Made by a program: the position numbers and the translations under genes. The notes beneath the pieces are model-generated. The model was not told the DNA's origin. It searched no databases and saw only the letters and a list, made by a program, of their open reading frames with translations. Below are positions 1 to 6,031 of a stretch of 7,533 nucleotides of DNA, piece after piece (positions within the stretch are counted from its first letter, which is position 1; each line of letters begins with the position of its first letter). This stretch comes from Ignavibacteriaceae bacterium (GTDB taxonomy: Bacteria > Bacteroidota > Ignavibacteria > Ignavibacteriales > Ignavibacteriaceae): assembly GCA_019912505.1 (NCBI GenBank), contig JAIOIM010000273.1:1-7533 (forward strand), given 5' to 3'.

Positions 1-3
1 GTT

Positions 4-1875
4 ATGAAAAATTTTTCTAGAATTTCATTCATGTTACTTTTCAGTATGCTTATAACTGGAGTATTATTCGGACAGGCATTTGTCCGCGTTGGTGAAATAC
101 CTTTACCCGCACCGGAAAATGCCAGCTTTGGAAATATAGTCGCTGGCGTTGATCTTGACGGTGACGGTTTAATGGAAATTTATGCCGTAAACAATAACTG
201 GAATGATAGCGGTGCTGAACTTATTCCAAGTATTTTTAAATTTGAATACAAAGGATTATTTGCTGGATGGCAATTAGTTTGGAGAGCTTCAATAGGCTCC
301 ATTATTCCCCTTCAAAACACTTGGCCAGCACTTGCTGTTGGTGATTTAGATAAAGACGGAAGACAAGAGCTTATTTGGACTCCGGTTAACTATAGCCCTT
401 ACACTGCCGATATGATACGAGTGGTTGTTTTTGAAGTTGCCGGAGATGGCAGCGATAATTTAGGTGTTCCTGATGCCGGAACCCCGGGGAACTGGCTTCC
501 AAATGCTAAATGGTCAATTGACCCTGCTGCCGATGTTAATTTAAGACCATTCCGCGCAATTGTAGCTGACCCTGATGGCGACAACGTGAATGAATTACTA
601 TTTTGTACCCGCGCAGGCGGTTTTAATTTTGGCGTTGCTTCAGTAAGCAATATTCCTAATAACGGTGACGGTTCGGAAACATGGACATTGGAATATTCAG
701 GTGGAACAGGCACAGCTTATGACCTGGCAGTAAAAGGAAACGATGCTTTTGTAATCAATACAAACGGCGATGTATTGCCATTTACATACACTGCAGGTGC
801 ATGGGTTGCAGCACCTCCAATGGTTGGTTTAATTCCTGGCGGTTCTTGGCACTCAGCTGCTACAGTTGATATCAATAACGATAATACAAAAGAAATTATC
901 GTTGCCGGTAACGGTTCTGCAGCTCAGAAATTTTTCTTGCTTCAAGGTTCGGGTGCTGCTGTTACAGCAACTGAAATCGGTACTGTTACTACAATTGGTT
1001 TATCCGGCAGAATGTATGGCGGCTCAGCTGGCGATATTGACGTAGACGGAAAAGTAGATTTTGTTGCCGGAACGAGAAGCGCAACACCAAATGAATCAAT
1101 AATTAGATTTGAATATAATGGAACCGGTGCTATTACAGATCCTGTAAATTATACAATTACAACAATCGATAAAGAATTTACTGCCAGTATCGATGGTCGC
1201 TGGATGCACATTGCAGTTGCAAATGTTGATGAAGATCCAGATATGGAAGTTCTTTACAGCGAAGGTACCGGAGAATTGGCACCTATAGTTATTCTTGATC
1301 ATAACGGACATGTGCCTGTTGAGCTAAGTTCATTTTCTGCAAATGTTGTAGACGGATTAGTAAGACTTGACTGGGCTACAACAACAGAAACAAATAACTA
1401 TGGTTTCGAAGTTCAGAGAAGTGTAGATGGTAAATCATTCGCTACGGTTGCGTTTGTTAACGGCGCCGGTACATCAACCGAAAAACATACATATAGCTAT
1501 GTTGACAGTGACGTTGAAATCGGTAATTATTTCTACAGACTAAAACAAGTTGATTTAAACGGAACATTTGCCTACACAGATGTAACTGAAGTTAACTTCA
1601 CAACCCCGACTGAATTTGTTTTAGAGCAGAACTATCCTAACCCGTTTAACCCGAGCACAACAATAAAATTCGGATTAGCAGCAAACTCAGCAGTTGATTT
1701 AAGAGTTTACAATATTGTTGGTGAAGAGGTTGCAGTTCTTGTTTCCGGACAGATGATGGAATCAGGTACATATCAGGTTACTTTTAACGCTAACAATTTA
1801 CCAAGTGGAACTTATATTTACAGATTATCTGCTGGTAATAAAGTTTTAACAAACAAAATGACTTTGTTAAAGTAA
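4..1875 (+). CDS. Secreted FG-GAP/VCBS-like protein with T9SS C-terminal sorting domain
   Basis: This 623-residue protein is probably exported and anchored to, or released from, the cell surface by the type IX secretion system. Residues 1-24 form a Sec signal peptide (Lys/Arg start, hydrophobic core, cleavage near LFGQ). Six Asp-rich, calcium-loop-like motifs typical of FG-GAP/VCBS beta-propeller blades follow: DLDGDG (50-55), DLDKDG (114-119), DPDGDN (189-194), DINNDN (289-294), DIDVDG (344-349) and the degenerate NVDEDP (407-412), each followed by a short hydrophobic strand. Residues 438-532 look like an Fn3-type domain (VELSSFSA, then GFEVQRS at 467-473). Residues 540-556 (LEQNYPNPFNPSTTIKF) open the C-terminal sorting domain, which ends in YRLSAGNKVLTNKMTLLK. 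The ATG lies three bases from the window edge, so its promoter is not visible; the signal peptide confirms this start. Domain architecture is clear. The ligand or substrate is unknown; no catalytic domain is recognisable. Confidence 0.9.
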   Translation: MKNFSRISFMLLFSMLITGVLFGQAFVRVGEIPLPAPENASFGNIVAGVDLDGDGLMEIYAVNNNWNDSGAELIPSIFKFEYKGLFAGWQLVWRASIGSIIPLQNTWPALAVGDLDKDGRQELIWTPVNYSPYTADMIRVVVFEVAGDGSDNLGVPDAGTPGNWLPNAKWSIDPAADVNLRPFRAIVADPDGDNVNELLFCTRAGGFNFGVASVSNIPNNGDGSETWTLEYSGGTGTAYDLAVKGNDAFVINTNGDVLPFTYTAGAWVAAPPMVGLIPGGSWHSAATVDINNDNTKEIIVAGNGSAAQKFFLLQGSGAAVTATEIGTVTTIGLSGRMYGGSAGDIDVDGKVDFVAGTRSATPNESIIRFEYNGTGAITDPVNYTITTIDKEFTASIDGRWMHIAVANVDEDPDMEVLYSEGTGELAPIVILDHNGHVPVELSSFSANVVDGLVRLDWATTTETNNYGFEVQRSVDGKSFATVAFVNGAGTSTEKHTYSYVDSDVEIGNYFYRLKQVDLNGTFAYTDVTEVNFTTPTEFVLEQNYPNPFNPSTTIKFGLAANSAVDLRVYNIVGEEVAVLVSGQMMESGTYQVTFNANNLPSGTYIYRLSAGNKVLTNKMTLLK

Positions 1876-1904
1876 TAGATAGAGATAGTTAATCTTTTGA
1901 TTAG

Positions 1905-1934
1905 AGCCGGACCGAAATATGTCCGGCTTTTTTT
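1905..1934 (+). terminator. Rho-independent terminator of the T9SS protein gene
   Basis: An 8-bp perfect stem, AGCCGGAC (1905-1912) with GTCCGGCT (1921-1928), encloses an 8-nt loop and runs into seven T residues (1928-1934). It starts 30 bases after the stop codon at 1873-1875 and isolates that gene from the tRNA promoter downstream. Confidence 0.9.
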
Positions 1935-1953
1935 ATTATACCGAAACTATAAG

Positions 1954-1984
1954 TTGACTGAAAAAATATTCTTAAGTATCTTTG
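1954..1984 (+). promoter_or_regulatory. Bacteroidota-type promoter for tRNA-Ala
   Basis: TTGACT (1954-1959) and TATCTTTG (1977-1984) are separated by 17 bases. The downstream box matches the TAnnTTTG -7 element known for the primary sigma factor of Bacteroidota, and the upstream box carries the TTG of the -33 element (it also resembles a sigma-70 -35 box). Transcription would start around 1989-1992, a few bases before the mature tRNA at 1998. Position and fit to consensus are good; activity is inferred. Confidence 0.7.
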
Positions 1985-1997
1985 CATCACATTTTTT

Positions 1998-2070
<73 letters not shown>

Positions 2071-2078
2071 CTTTATAT

Positions 2079-2106
2079 AAGCCTTCCCGCACAGGAAGGC
2101 TTTTTT
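2079..2106 (+). terminator. Rho-independent terminator of tRNA-Ala
   Basis: A 9-bp stem, AAGCCTTCC (2079-2087) with GGAAGGCTT (2094-2102), closes a 6-nt loop and ends in six T residues (2101-2106). It begins eight bases after the tRNA and ends only 19 bases before the next start codon. Confidence 0.88.
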
Positions 2107-2125
2107 ATTTGAAAGCGTTTGAATT

Positions 2126-2530
2126 ATGAAAATTATATATTCGATATTACTGTTAGCTGTTATAGTTGTTTTATCTGGTTCAATGGGGTGTAAAGATACC
2201 GTTACCGGAGAAGACATTGATAATAGAAAAATTCCGGAAAGTAATGTAAGTTTTGCACAGGATGTATACCCAATTTTGAATGTAAAATGCGCTTCATCAA
2301 ACTGCCATAACCAAGAAACGCGGGCAGGCGGTTACGCTTTTACTTCATGGACAAGCGTCTACTCACCGGAGTTATTAGTCCCCGGAGATCCCGACAATAG
2401 CCGATTAGTATGGACAATTGAAGCGCGCCCCGGTGTAGCTGCAATGCCGCCCGTAGGGTATGCATATCTAACCGCAAATCAAATTAAAGGAATTAGAACC
2501 TGGATAACTGAAGGGGCAAAGAATAATTAA
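2126..2530 (+). CDS. Putative lipoprotein with c-type cytochrome-like domain (CX4CH haem motif)
   Basis: A 134-residue exported protein, probably a periplasmic or membrane-tethered electron carrier or haem-binding module. Residues 1-21 form a hydrophobic signal sequence ending SGSMGC. Cys22 is a plausible lipidation site, but Ser at -3 and Met at -2 make the lipobox non-canonical. The mature part resembles the short cytochrome c domains common in Bacteroidota and Planctomycetes: FAQDVYPIL (43-51), haem motif CASSNCH (55-61), PGDPDNSRL (86-94), MPP (107-109, with Met107 a candidate distal ligand) and the closing helix ANQIKGIRTWITEGAKNN. The spacing between the haem cysteines is four residues instead of two. 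No Shine-Dalgarno is evident. The gene sits 19 bases after the tRNA terminator and converges on the SDR gene 18 bases away. Redox partner and substrate are unknown. Confidence 0.82.
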   Translation: MKIIYSILLLAVIVVLSGSMGCKDTVTGEDIDNRKIPESNVSFAQDVYPILNVKCASSNCHNQETRAGGYAFTSWTSVYSPELLVPGDPDNSRLVWTIEARPGVAAMPPVGYAYLTANQIKGIRTWITEGAKNN

Positions 2531-2548
2531 TCTTTACCCTCCCGCGGG

Positions 2549-3541
2549 TTAAATCCACTTCATATCTTTGTACCAGGCTATTGTCCGCCCAATCCCCTCT
2601 TCAAGGGAAATATTCTGATTATAGTTTAACTCTTTTTTCGCTTTACTTATATCGCAAATCCATGCCTGCTGCGTAATGTCCTTTGCTTTTTCAATATTTA
2701 ATGTAGCCGGTTTGCTGCTGAACATTGCAAAAAACTGCGCTACAGCTGCAATAGAATAAACCATTGAATGAGGTACGCTTACTTTAAATGGTTTGTTTCC
2801 AACTATCTTCTCGGTTACTTTCCCAATCTCGTCCCATGTATAAAATTTTTCGGAGCTAATAAAATATATTTGACCTGTTGAGTTGCTGTTTGTTGCAGCA
2901 AGATAAAACCCATTTACAAGATCAATTACATGTATTAAACTTATTATTTTATTATTACTGCCGATGGTCGTCATCAAACCCTTTTTAAATGTTTTGAAGA
3001 ATATCAAAATTTCGGTATCCCGTTCACCATAAACAGCAGGCGCACGGCAAATTGTAATGGGCAGCCTATCCATATAAGTTTTTGCGAGTTCCTCCTCGGC
3101 TAATTTGCTTCTTCCGTAAGTAGTAATCGGCGAGCAAGCCATCTCCTCATTTACAGGGTTATCCGGTGTTGAAGGACCGGAGGCTGTTAAACTGCTAACT
3201 ATTAGAAATTTTTTGAGAGAATCTTTAATAGTTAGTGCAGCCTCTAATAGATGACGGGTTGTTTCCACATTGCCGTAAAAATAACCTTCAGGTTTTTTTG
3301 ATTTTACAACTCCTGCAACATGATAAATATATTCCGCACCTTTAAATGCTTTTTCTAATTCTTCTTCATTTGTTAAACCGCAGTCGAATACTTCAATTTC
3401 TTTATCTTTTAACCAATGCAAACTGCTTGTTTTTCGGGTAATAACCCGCACTGAATAATTTTTGCTTAACAATAAATCAACAAGATGGCTTCCCACAAAA
3501 CCGGAAGCACCGGTTACTACAGCAATAGGTTTTTGTGTCAT
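2549..3541 (-). CDS. NAD(P)-dependent epimerase/dehydratase (extended SDR), probable ceramide-pathway reductase (CerR-like)
   Basis: A 330-residue cytosolic Rossmann-fold enzyme of the extended short-chain dehydrogenase family. The N-terminal TGASGFVG (10-17) is the TGxxGxxG nucleotide-binding motif; HVAG (74-77), VSSLTASG with candidate catalytic Ser117, YGRSK (Tyr142, Lys146) and RAPAVYGERD (166-175) complete the signature. Length is normal for the family. A hydrophobic patch at 259-274 could touch the membrane. The start ATG (complement of 3539-3541) lies two residues before conserved sequence, so it is secure; no Shine-Dalgarno precedes it. The gene diverges from the serine palmitoyltransferase-like gene across 107 bp. 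Enzymes of this class reduce the 3-keto group in bacterial sphingolipid synthesis (CerR in Caulobacter; a related SDR in Bacteroides), and that is the inferred role. SDR membership is certain; the substrate rests on context. Alternatives are a nucleotide-sugar epimerase or a 3beta-hydroxysteroid dehydrogenase-like reductase. Confidence 0.93.
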   Translation of the reverse strand: MTQKPIAVVTGASGFVGSHLVDLLLSKNYSVRVITRKTSSLHWLKDKEIEVFDCGLTNEEELEKAFKGAEYIYHVAGVVKSKKPEGYFYGNVETTRHLLEAALTIKDSLKKFLIVSSLTASGPSTPDNPVNEEMACSPITTYGRSKLAEEELAKTYMDRLPITICRAPAVYGERDTEILIFFKTFKKGLMTTIGSNNKIISLIHVIDLVNGFYLAATNSNSTGQIYFISSEKFYTWDEIGKVTEKIVGNKPFKVSVPHSMVYSIAAVAQFFAMFSSKPATLNIEKAKDITQQAWICDISKAKKELNYNQNISLEEGIGRTIAWYKDMKWI

Positions 3542-3648
3542 AATTACTAATATTTGATTTTGAAACTATTATATTTTACTTTTTACAACTAAATTTAACA
3601 AATTAATATTTTAGTTTAATCTTTTTTCCGTTATCCAAGGAGGATTTT
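3542..3648. promoter_or_regulatory. Divergent intergenic control region between SDR and serine palmitoyltransferase genes
   Basis: This 107-bp AT-rich gap separates two divergent start codons and must carry the promoters of both genes unless they lie inside coding sequence. Candidate elements are weak. On the plus strand TTTACA (3582-3587) and TAATAT (3604-3609) are 16 bases apart, and TAAATTTA (3590-3597) partly fits a Bacteroidota -7 box but lacks a well-spaced upstream TTG. No convincing box was found on the minus strand. A shared region would let the two enzymes be co-regulated. Confidence 0.45.
3637..3643 (+). promoter_or_regulatory. Strong Shine-Dalgarno site (AAGGAGG) setting a TTG start
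   Basis: AAGGAGG lies five bases before TTG at 3649-3651. It is the best anti-16S match in the window and decides the start of the synthase gene. There is no in-frame ATG nearby: the first internal Met is residue 45, inside the conserved domain. Confidence 0.85.
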
Positions 3649-4839
3649 TTGGATCTATTTAAAAAATGCTACGATTTTACCCGCGCGGATGAAATTAAAG
3701 CTCTTGGTCTCTACCCTTATTTCAGAGCAATCGAAGCAAACGAAGGACCGGTTGTACAAATTGAGGGAAAGAAAGTTGTTATGGCTGGTTCAAATAATTA
3801 TTTAGGATTAACTTCTCATCCTAAAGTAAAAGAAGCAGCCATTAAAGCAGTTGAAAAATACGGCACCGGTTGTTCAGGTTCGCGTTACCTAACCGGCACC
3901 CTCGATCTTCACATTGAGTTGGAAGAAAAGCTTGCAAAATTTTTTAATAAAGAAGCAGTGCTGCTGTTTTCCACCGGTTATCAAACCGCTCAAGGTATAA
4001 TTCCTACGCTGGTACAGCGTGGTGAATTTGTAATATCCGATAAAGACAATCACGCTTGTATAGTTGCGGGAAACTTGATGGCAAAAGGAGCAACTGCCGA
4101 TTTTGTTCGTTACAAACATAACGACATGGATGACCTTGAAAGAGTTATAAAAAAGCTGCCGGAAGATGCCGCTAAACTTATAGTGAGCGATGGCGTTTTT
4201 TCTACCGGCGGGGAAATTGTTAATCTTGTAAGGTTAAATCAAATTGCAAAAAAATACCATGCCCGCACTTTGATAGATGATGCACATTCCGTTGGAGTTA
4301 TTGGTAAAGGCGGCAGAGGTACTGCAAGCGAGTTTAATTTGGAAGCTGACATAGATATGACTATGGGAACATTCAGCAAAACCTTCGCCTCACTCGGCGG
4401 CTATGTTGCCGGTGAAGCCAAAGTTATAAATTATATAAAACATCATTCTTCGGCTTTAATATTTTCAGCATCACCCACACCGGCATCGGTGGCTTCTGCA
4501 CTTGCCGCTTTAGAAATTCTTGAAGCCGAACCGTGGCGCGTTGAAGCACTTTATAAAAATGCAAATTATGTTCGTCAGGGAATGAAAGATCTCGGCTTTA
4601 CTGTTATTGATGGACGTACGGCGATTGTTCCTGTAATAGTTGGTGACGATGGTCTTGCTTTTCAAATGTGGCGTATGCTTTACGACTATGGCGTTTTCGT
4701 AAACGTATTCATTTCCCCTGGTGTGCCTCCGGGGCGCCAGATGATGCGCACAAGCTATATGGCAACCCATGAAAAAGAACATCTCGATTTTATCCTTGAA
4801 GCCTTTAAAGATTCAGGGAAAAAACTTGGTTTAATATAA
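3649..4839 (+). CDS. spt: Serine palmitoyltransferase (PLP-dependent alpha-oxoamine synthase)
   Basis: A 396-residue cytosolic PLP enzyme of the alpha-oxoamine synthase family. The predicted reaction is L-serine plus an acyl thioester to 3-ketosphinganine, the first step of sphingolipid synthesis. GLYPYFRAIE (20-29) is characteristic of bacterial serine palmitoyltransferases. NNYLGL (49-54) and YGTGCSGSRYLTGT (71-84) are family signatures. His135 (DNHAC) would stack on the cofactor, Asp211 and His213 in DDAHSVG (210-216) bind the PLP ring, and Lys244 in TFSKT forms the internal aldimine. Arg367 near the C-terminus fits the substrate-carboxylate region. Length is normal. Translation starts at TTG behind AAGGAGG. 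Flanking SDR and GNAT acyltransferase genes fit a ceramide locus. No acyl carrier protein or acyl-CoA ligase gene is visible here. Alternatives within the family are 2-amino-3-ketobutyrate CoA ligase (kbl) and 8-amino-7-oxononanoate synthase (bioF). The GLYPYFR segment and the neighbours favour Spt. Confidence 0.88.
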   Translation: MDLFKKCYDFTRADEIKALGLYPYFRAIEANEGPVVQIEGKKVVMAGSNNYLGLTSHPKVKEAAIKAVEKYGTGCSGSRYLTGTLDLHIELEEKLAKFFNKEAVLLFSTGYQTAQGIIPTLVQRGEFVISDKDNHACIVAGNLMAKGATADFVRYKHNDMDDLERVIKKLPEDAAKLIVSDGVFSTGGEIVNLVRLNQIAKKYHARTLIDDAHSVGVIGKGGRGTASEFNLEADIDMTMGTFSKTFASLGGYVAGEAKVINYIKHHSSALIFSASPTPASVASALAALEILEAEPWRVEALYKNANYVRQGMKDLGFTVIDGRTAIVPVIVGDDGLAFQMWRMLYDYGVFVNVFISPGVPPGRQMMRTSYMATHEKEHLDFILEAFKDSGKKLGLI

Positions 4840-4863
4840 GATGATATTTTAATTTTTTTTACA

Positions 4864-4899
4864 AAGCATATCGGTAATTACCGGTATGCTTTTTTTTTT
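4864..4899 (+). terminator. Strong terminator-like hairpin between spt and the GNAT gene
   Basis: AAGCATATCGGTAA (4864-4877) pairs along its full length with TTACCGGTATGCTT (4878-4891), with one G-T wobble. In practice this gives a stem of about 12 bp with a 4-nt loop, followed by ten T residues (4890-4899). It starts 25 bases after the spt stop. The T-tract touches the Shine-Dalgarno of the next gene, so it may act as a partial terminator or attenuator rather than a full stop. Confidence 0.88.
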
Positions 4900-4903
4900 G
4901 AGG
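4900..4903 (+). promoter_or_regulatory. Shine-Dalgarno (GAGG) selecting the ATG at 4910
   Basis: GAGG (within GAGGCGG, 4900-4906) lies six bases before ATG 4910. The alternative in-frame ATG at 4886 sits inside the right arm of the hairpin and would translate the T-tract into Leu-Phe-Phe-Leu, so the downstream start is preferred. Confidence 0.65.
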
Positions 4904-4909
4904 CGGTTT

Positions 4910-6031
4910 ATGAGCGAAATAAAAATTGTTACAGTTTCTACAAAAAAAGAAAAAATGAAATTTATAAAACTCCAATGGAAGTTTTATAAAAATGAACCTT
5001 ACTGGGTTCCGCCTCTAATAATGGATAGAAAAAAACTACTCGATACAGAAAAAAATCCGTTTTATCAGCATGCCGAAATTGAATTATATATTGCAGAAAA
5101 AAACGGCGAAGCAGTAGGTAGAATAGCCGCAATTACAAATGATTTGCATAATAAGTATCACAATGATAAAGTAGGTTTTTTCGGATTCTTCGAGTGCATT
5201 GACGATCAGGATGTTGCAAATGCACTTTTCGATAAAGTGAAGGAATGGCTTAGAGCAAGAGGTCTTGATGCCATGCGCGGTCCGGCTAATCCCTCAAGCA
5301 ATGATGAGTACGGAATGCTGTACGAAGGTTTTGACGATGAGCCGCGTTTATTAATGACCTATAATCCTAAATACTATTTGCAGCTTTGCGAAAACTACGG
5401 ATTCAAAAAAGCAAAAGGGTTAAACGCTTACAAATTGGAACGTGATAAAGTCGTCTCATCCGATAAGCTTAAACGTGTTGCCGAAATTTCCAAGCAGCGT
5501 TCGGGAATTAAAATTTCGCAAATAGACATGAAAATATTTAATAAAGAAATTGAAAAAGTTAAATACGTTTATAACAAAGCATGGGCACCCAATTGGGGTT
5601 TTGTGCCGTTAACCGATCCAGAGATTGACGCAATGGCAAAAGATTTAAAGCCGCTTGCCGAGCCGTCTCTTGTTCTTTTTGGCGAAATAAAAGGAGAACT
5701 TGTAGGTTTTGCGCTCTGCATGCCCGACTATAATCAGATTTTCAAATCAATGAACGGTAGACTTTTTCCTTTTAACTTTTTGAAACTTTATACTCAAAAA
5801 AAGAAAATGACTTGGAGCAGAATAATAACACTTGGTATTATTCCTGAGTTTCAAAAGAAAGGTTTAGACGCAGTTTTTTATTGGGAAATCGTAAATCGCG
5901 CAGACAAATTAGGAATACGGCTTGGTGAAGCAAGCTGGATCCTTGAAGACAACGAAATGATGAACCGCGGCGCGAATGTTATGAATGGAACACTTTATAA
6001 AAAGTATATGATATACGAGATAAATGTTTAA
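4910..6031 (+). CDS. GNAT-fold N-acyltransferase, probable bacterial ceramide synthase (bCerS-like)
   Basis: A 373-residue cytosolic protein with no signal peptide. The N-terminal half starts with FIKLQWKFYKNEPYWVPPL (18-36) and contains GPANPSSNDEYGMLYEGF (124-141), typical of a long GNAT-superfamily family usually annotated only as N-acetyltransferase or hypothetical. The second GNAT-like half carries LVLFGEIKGELVGFAL (254-269) and LGIIPEFQKKGLDAVFY (308-324), where QKKGLDA replaces the usual acyl-CoA pyrophosphate loop, then WILEDNEMMNRGANVMNG (343-360) and a final KKYMIYE. Bacterial ceramide synthase of Caulobacter belongs to this superfamily and N-acylates the Spt product. Position directly after spt supports that role. 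Membership in the GNAT family is likely; acyl donor and substrate are inferred. The start at 4910 rather than 4886 is chosen from the GAGG site and the hairpin. The stop TAA overlaps the next ATG by one base (TAATG), which suggests translational coupling. Confidence 0.85.
   Translation: MSEIKIVTVSTKKEKMKFIKLQWKFYKNEPYWVPPLIMDRKKLLDTEKNPFYQHAEIELYIAEKNGEAVGRIAAITNDLHNKYHNDKVGFFGFFECIDDQDVANALFDKVKEWLRARGLDAMRGPANPSSNDEYGMLYEGFDDEPRLLMTYNPKYYLQLCENYGFKKAKGLNAYKLERDKVVSSDKLKRVAEISKQRSGIKISQIDMKIFNKEIEKVKYVYNKAWAPNWGFVPLTDPEIDAMAKDLKPLAEPSLVLFGEIKGELVGFALCMPDYNQIFKSMNGRLFPFNFLKLYTQKKKMTWSRIITLGIIPEFQKKGLDAVFYWEIVNRADKLGIRLGEASWILEDNEMMNRGANVMNGTLYKKYMIYEINV

Noticed and set aside
399..713. Minus-strand open frame inside the secreted protein gene
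   Set aside because: It lies wholly antisense to a well-supported gene and has no recognisable domain. The same reasoning removes the minus-strand frames at 1096-1311, 3889-4119, 4510-4782 and 6376-6561.
2533..2553. Possible bidirectional terminator between the convergent cytochrome and SDR genes (TTTACCC / GGGTTAAA around CCCGCGGG)
   Set aside because: The stem has a bulge, overlaps the SDR stop codon and is followed by no T-run on either strand; the support is too weak to annotate.
3590..3597. TAAATTTA as a Bacteroidota -7 box for spt
   Set aside because: The nearest upstream TTTG (3559-3562) is 27 bases away, too far for the expected spacing, and the box lacks the final G.
4886..4909. 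Upstream in-frame ATG that would add eight residues (MLFFLRRF) to the acyltransferase
   Set aside because: The ATG lies inside the right arm of the terminator hairpin and the extra codons translate the T-tract. The ATG at 4910 has a GAGG site at good spacing.
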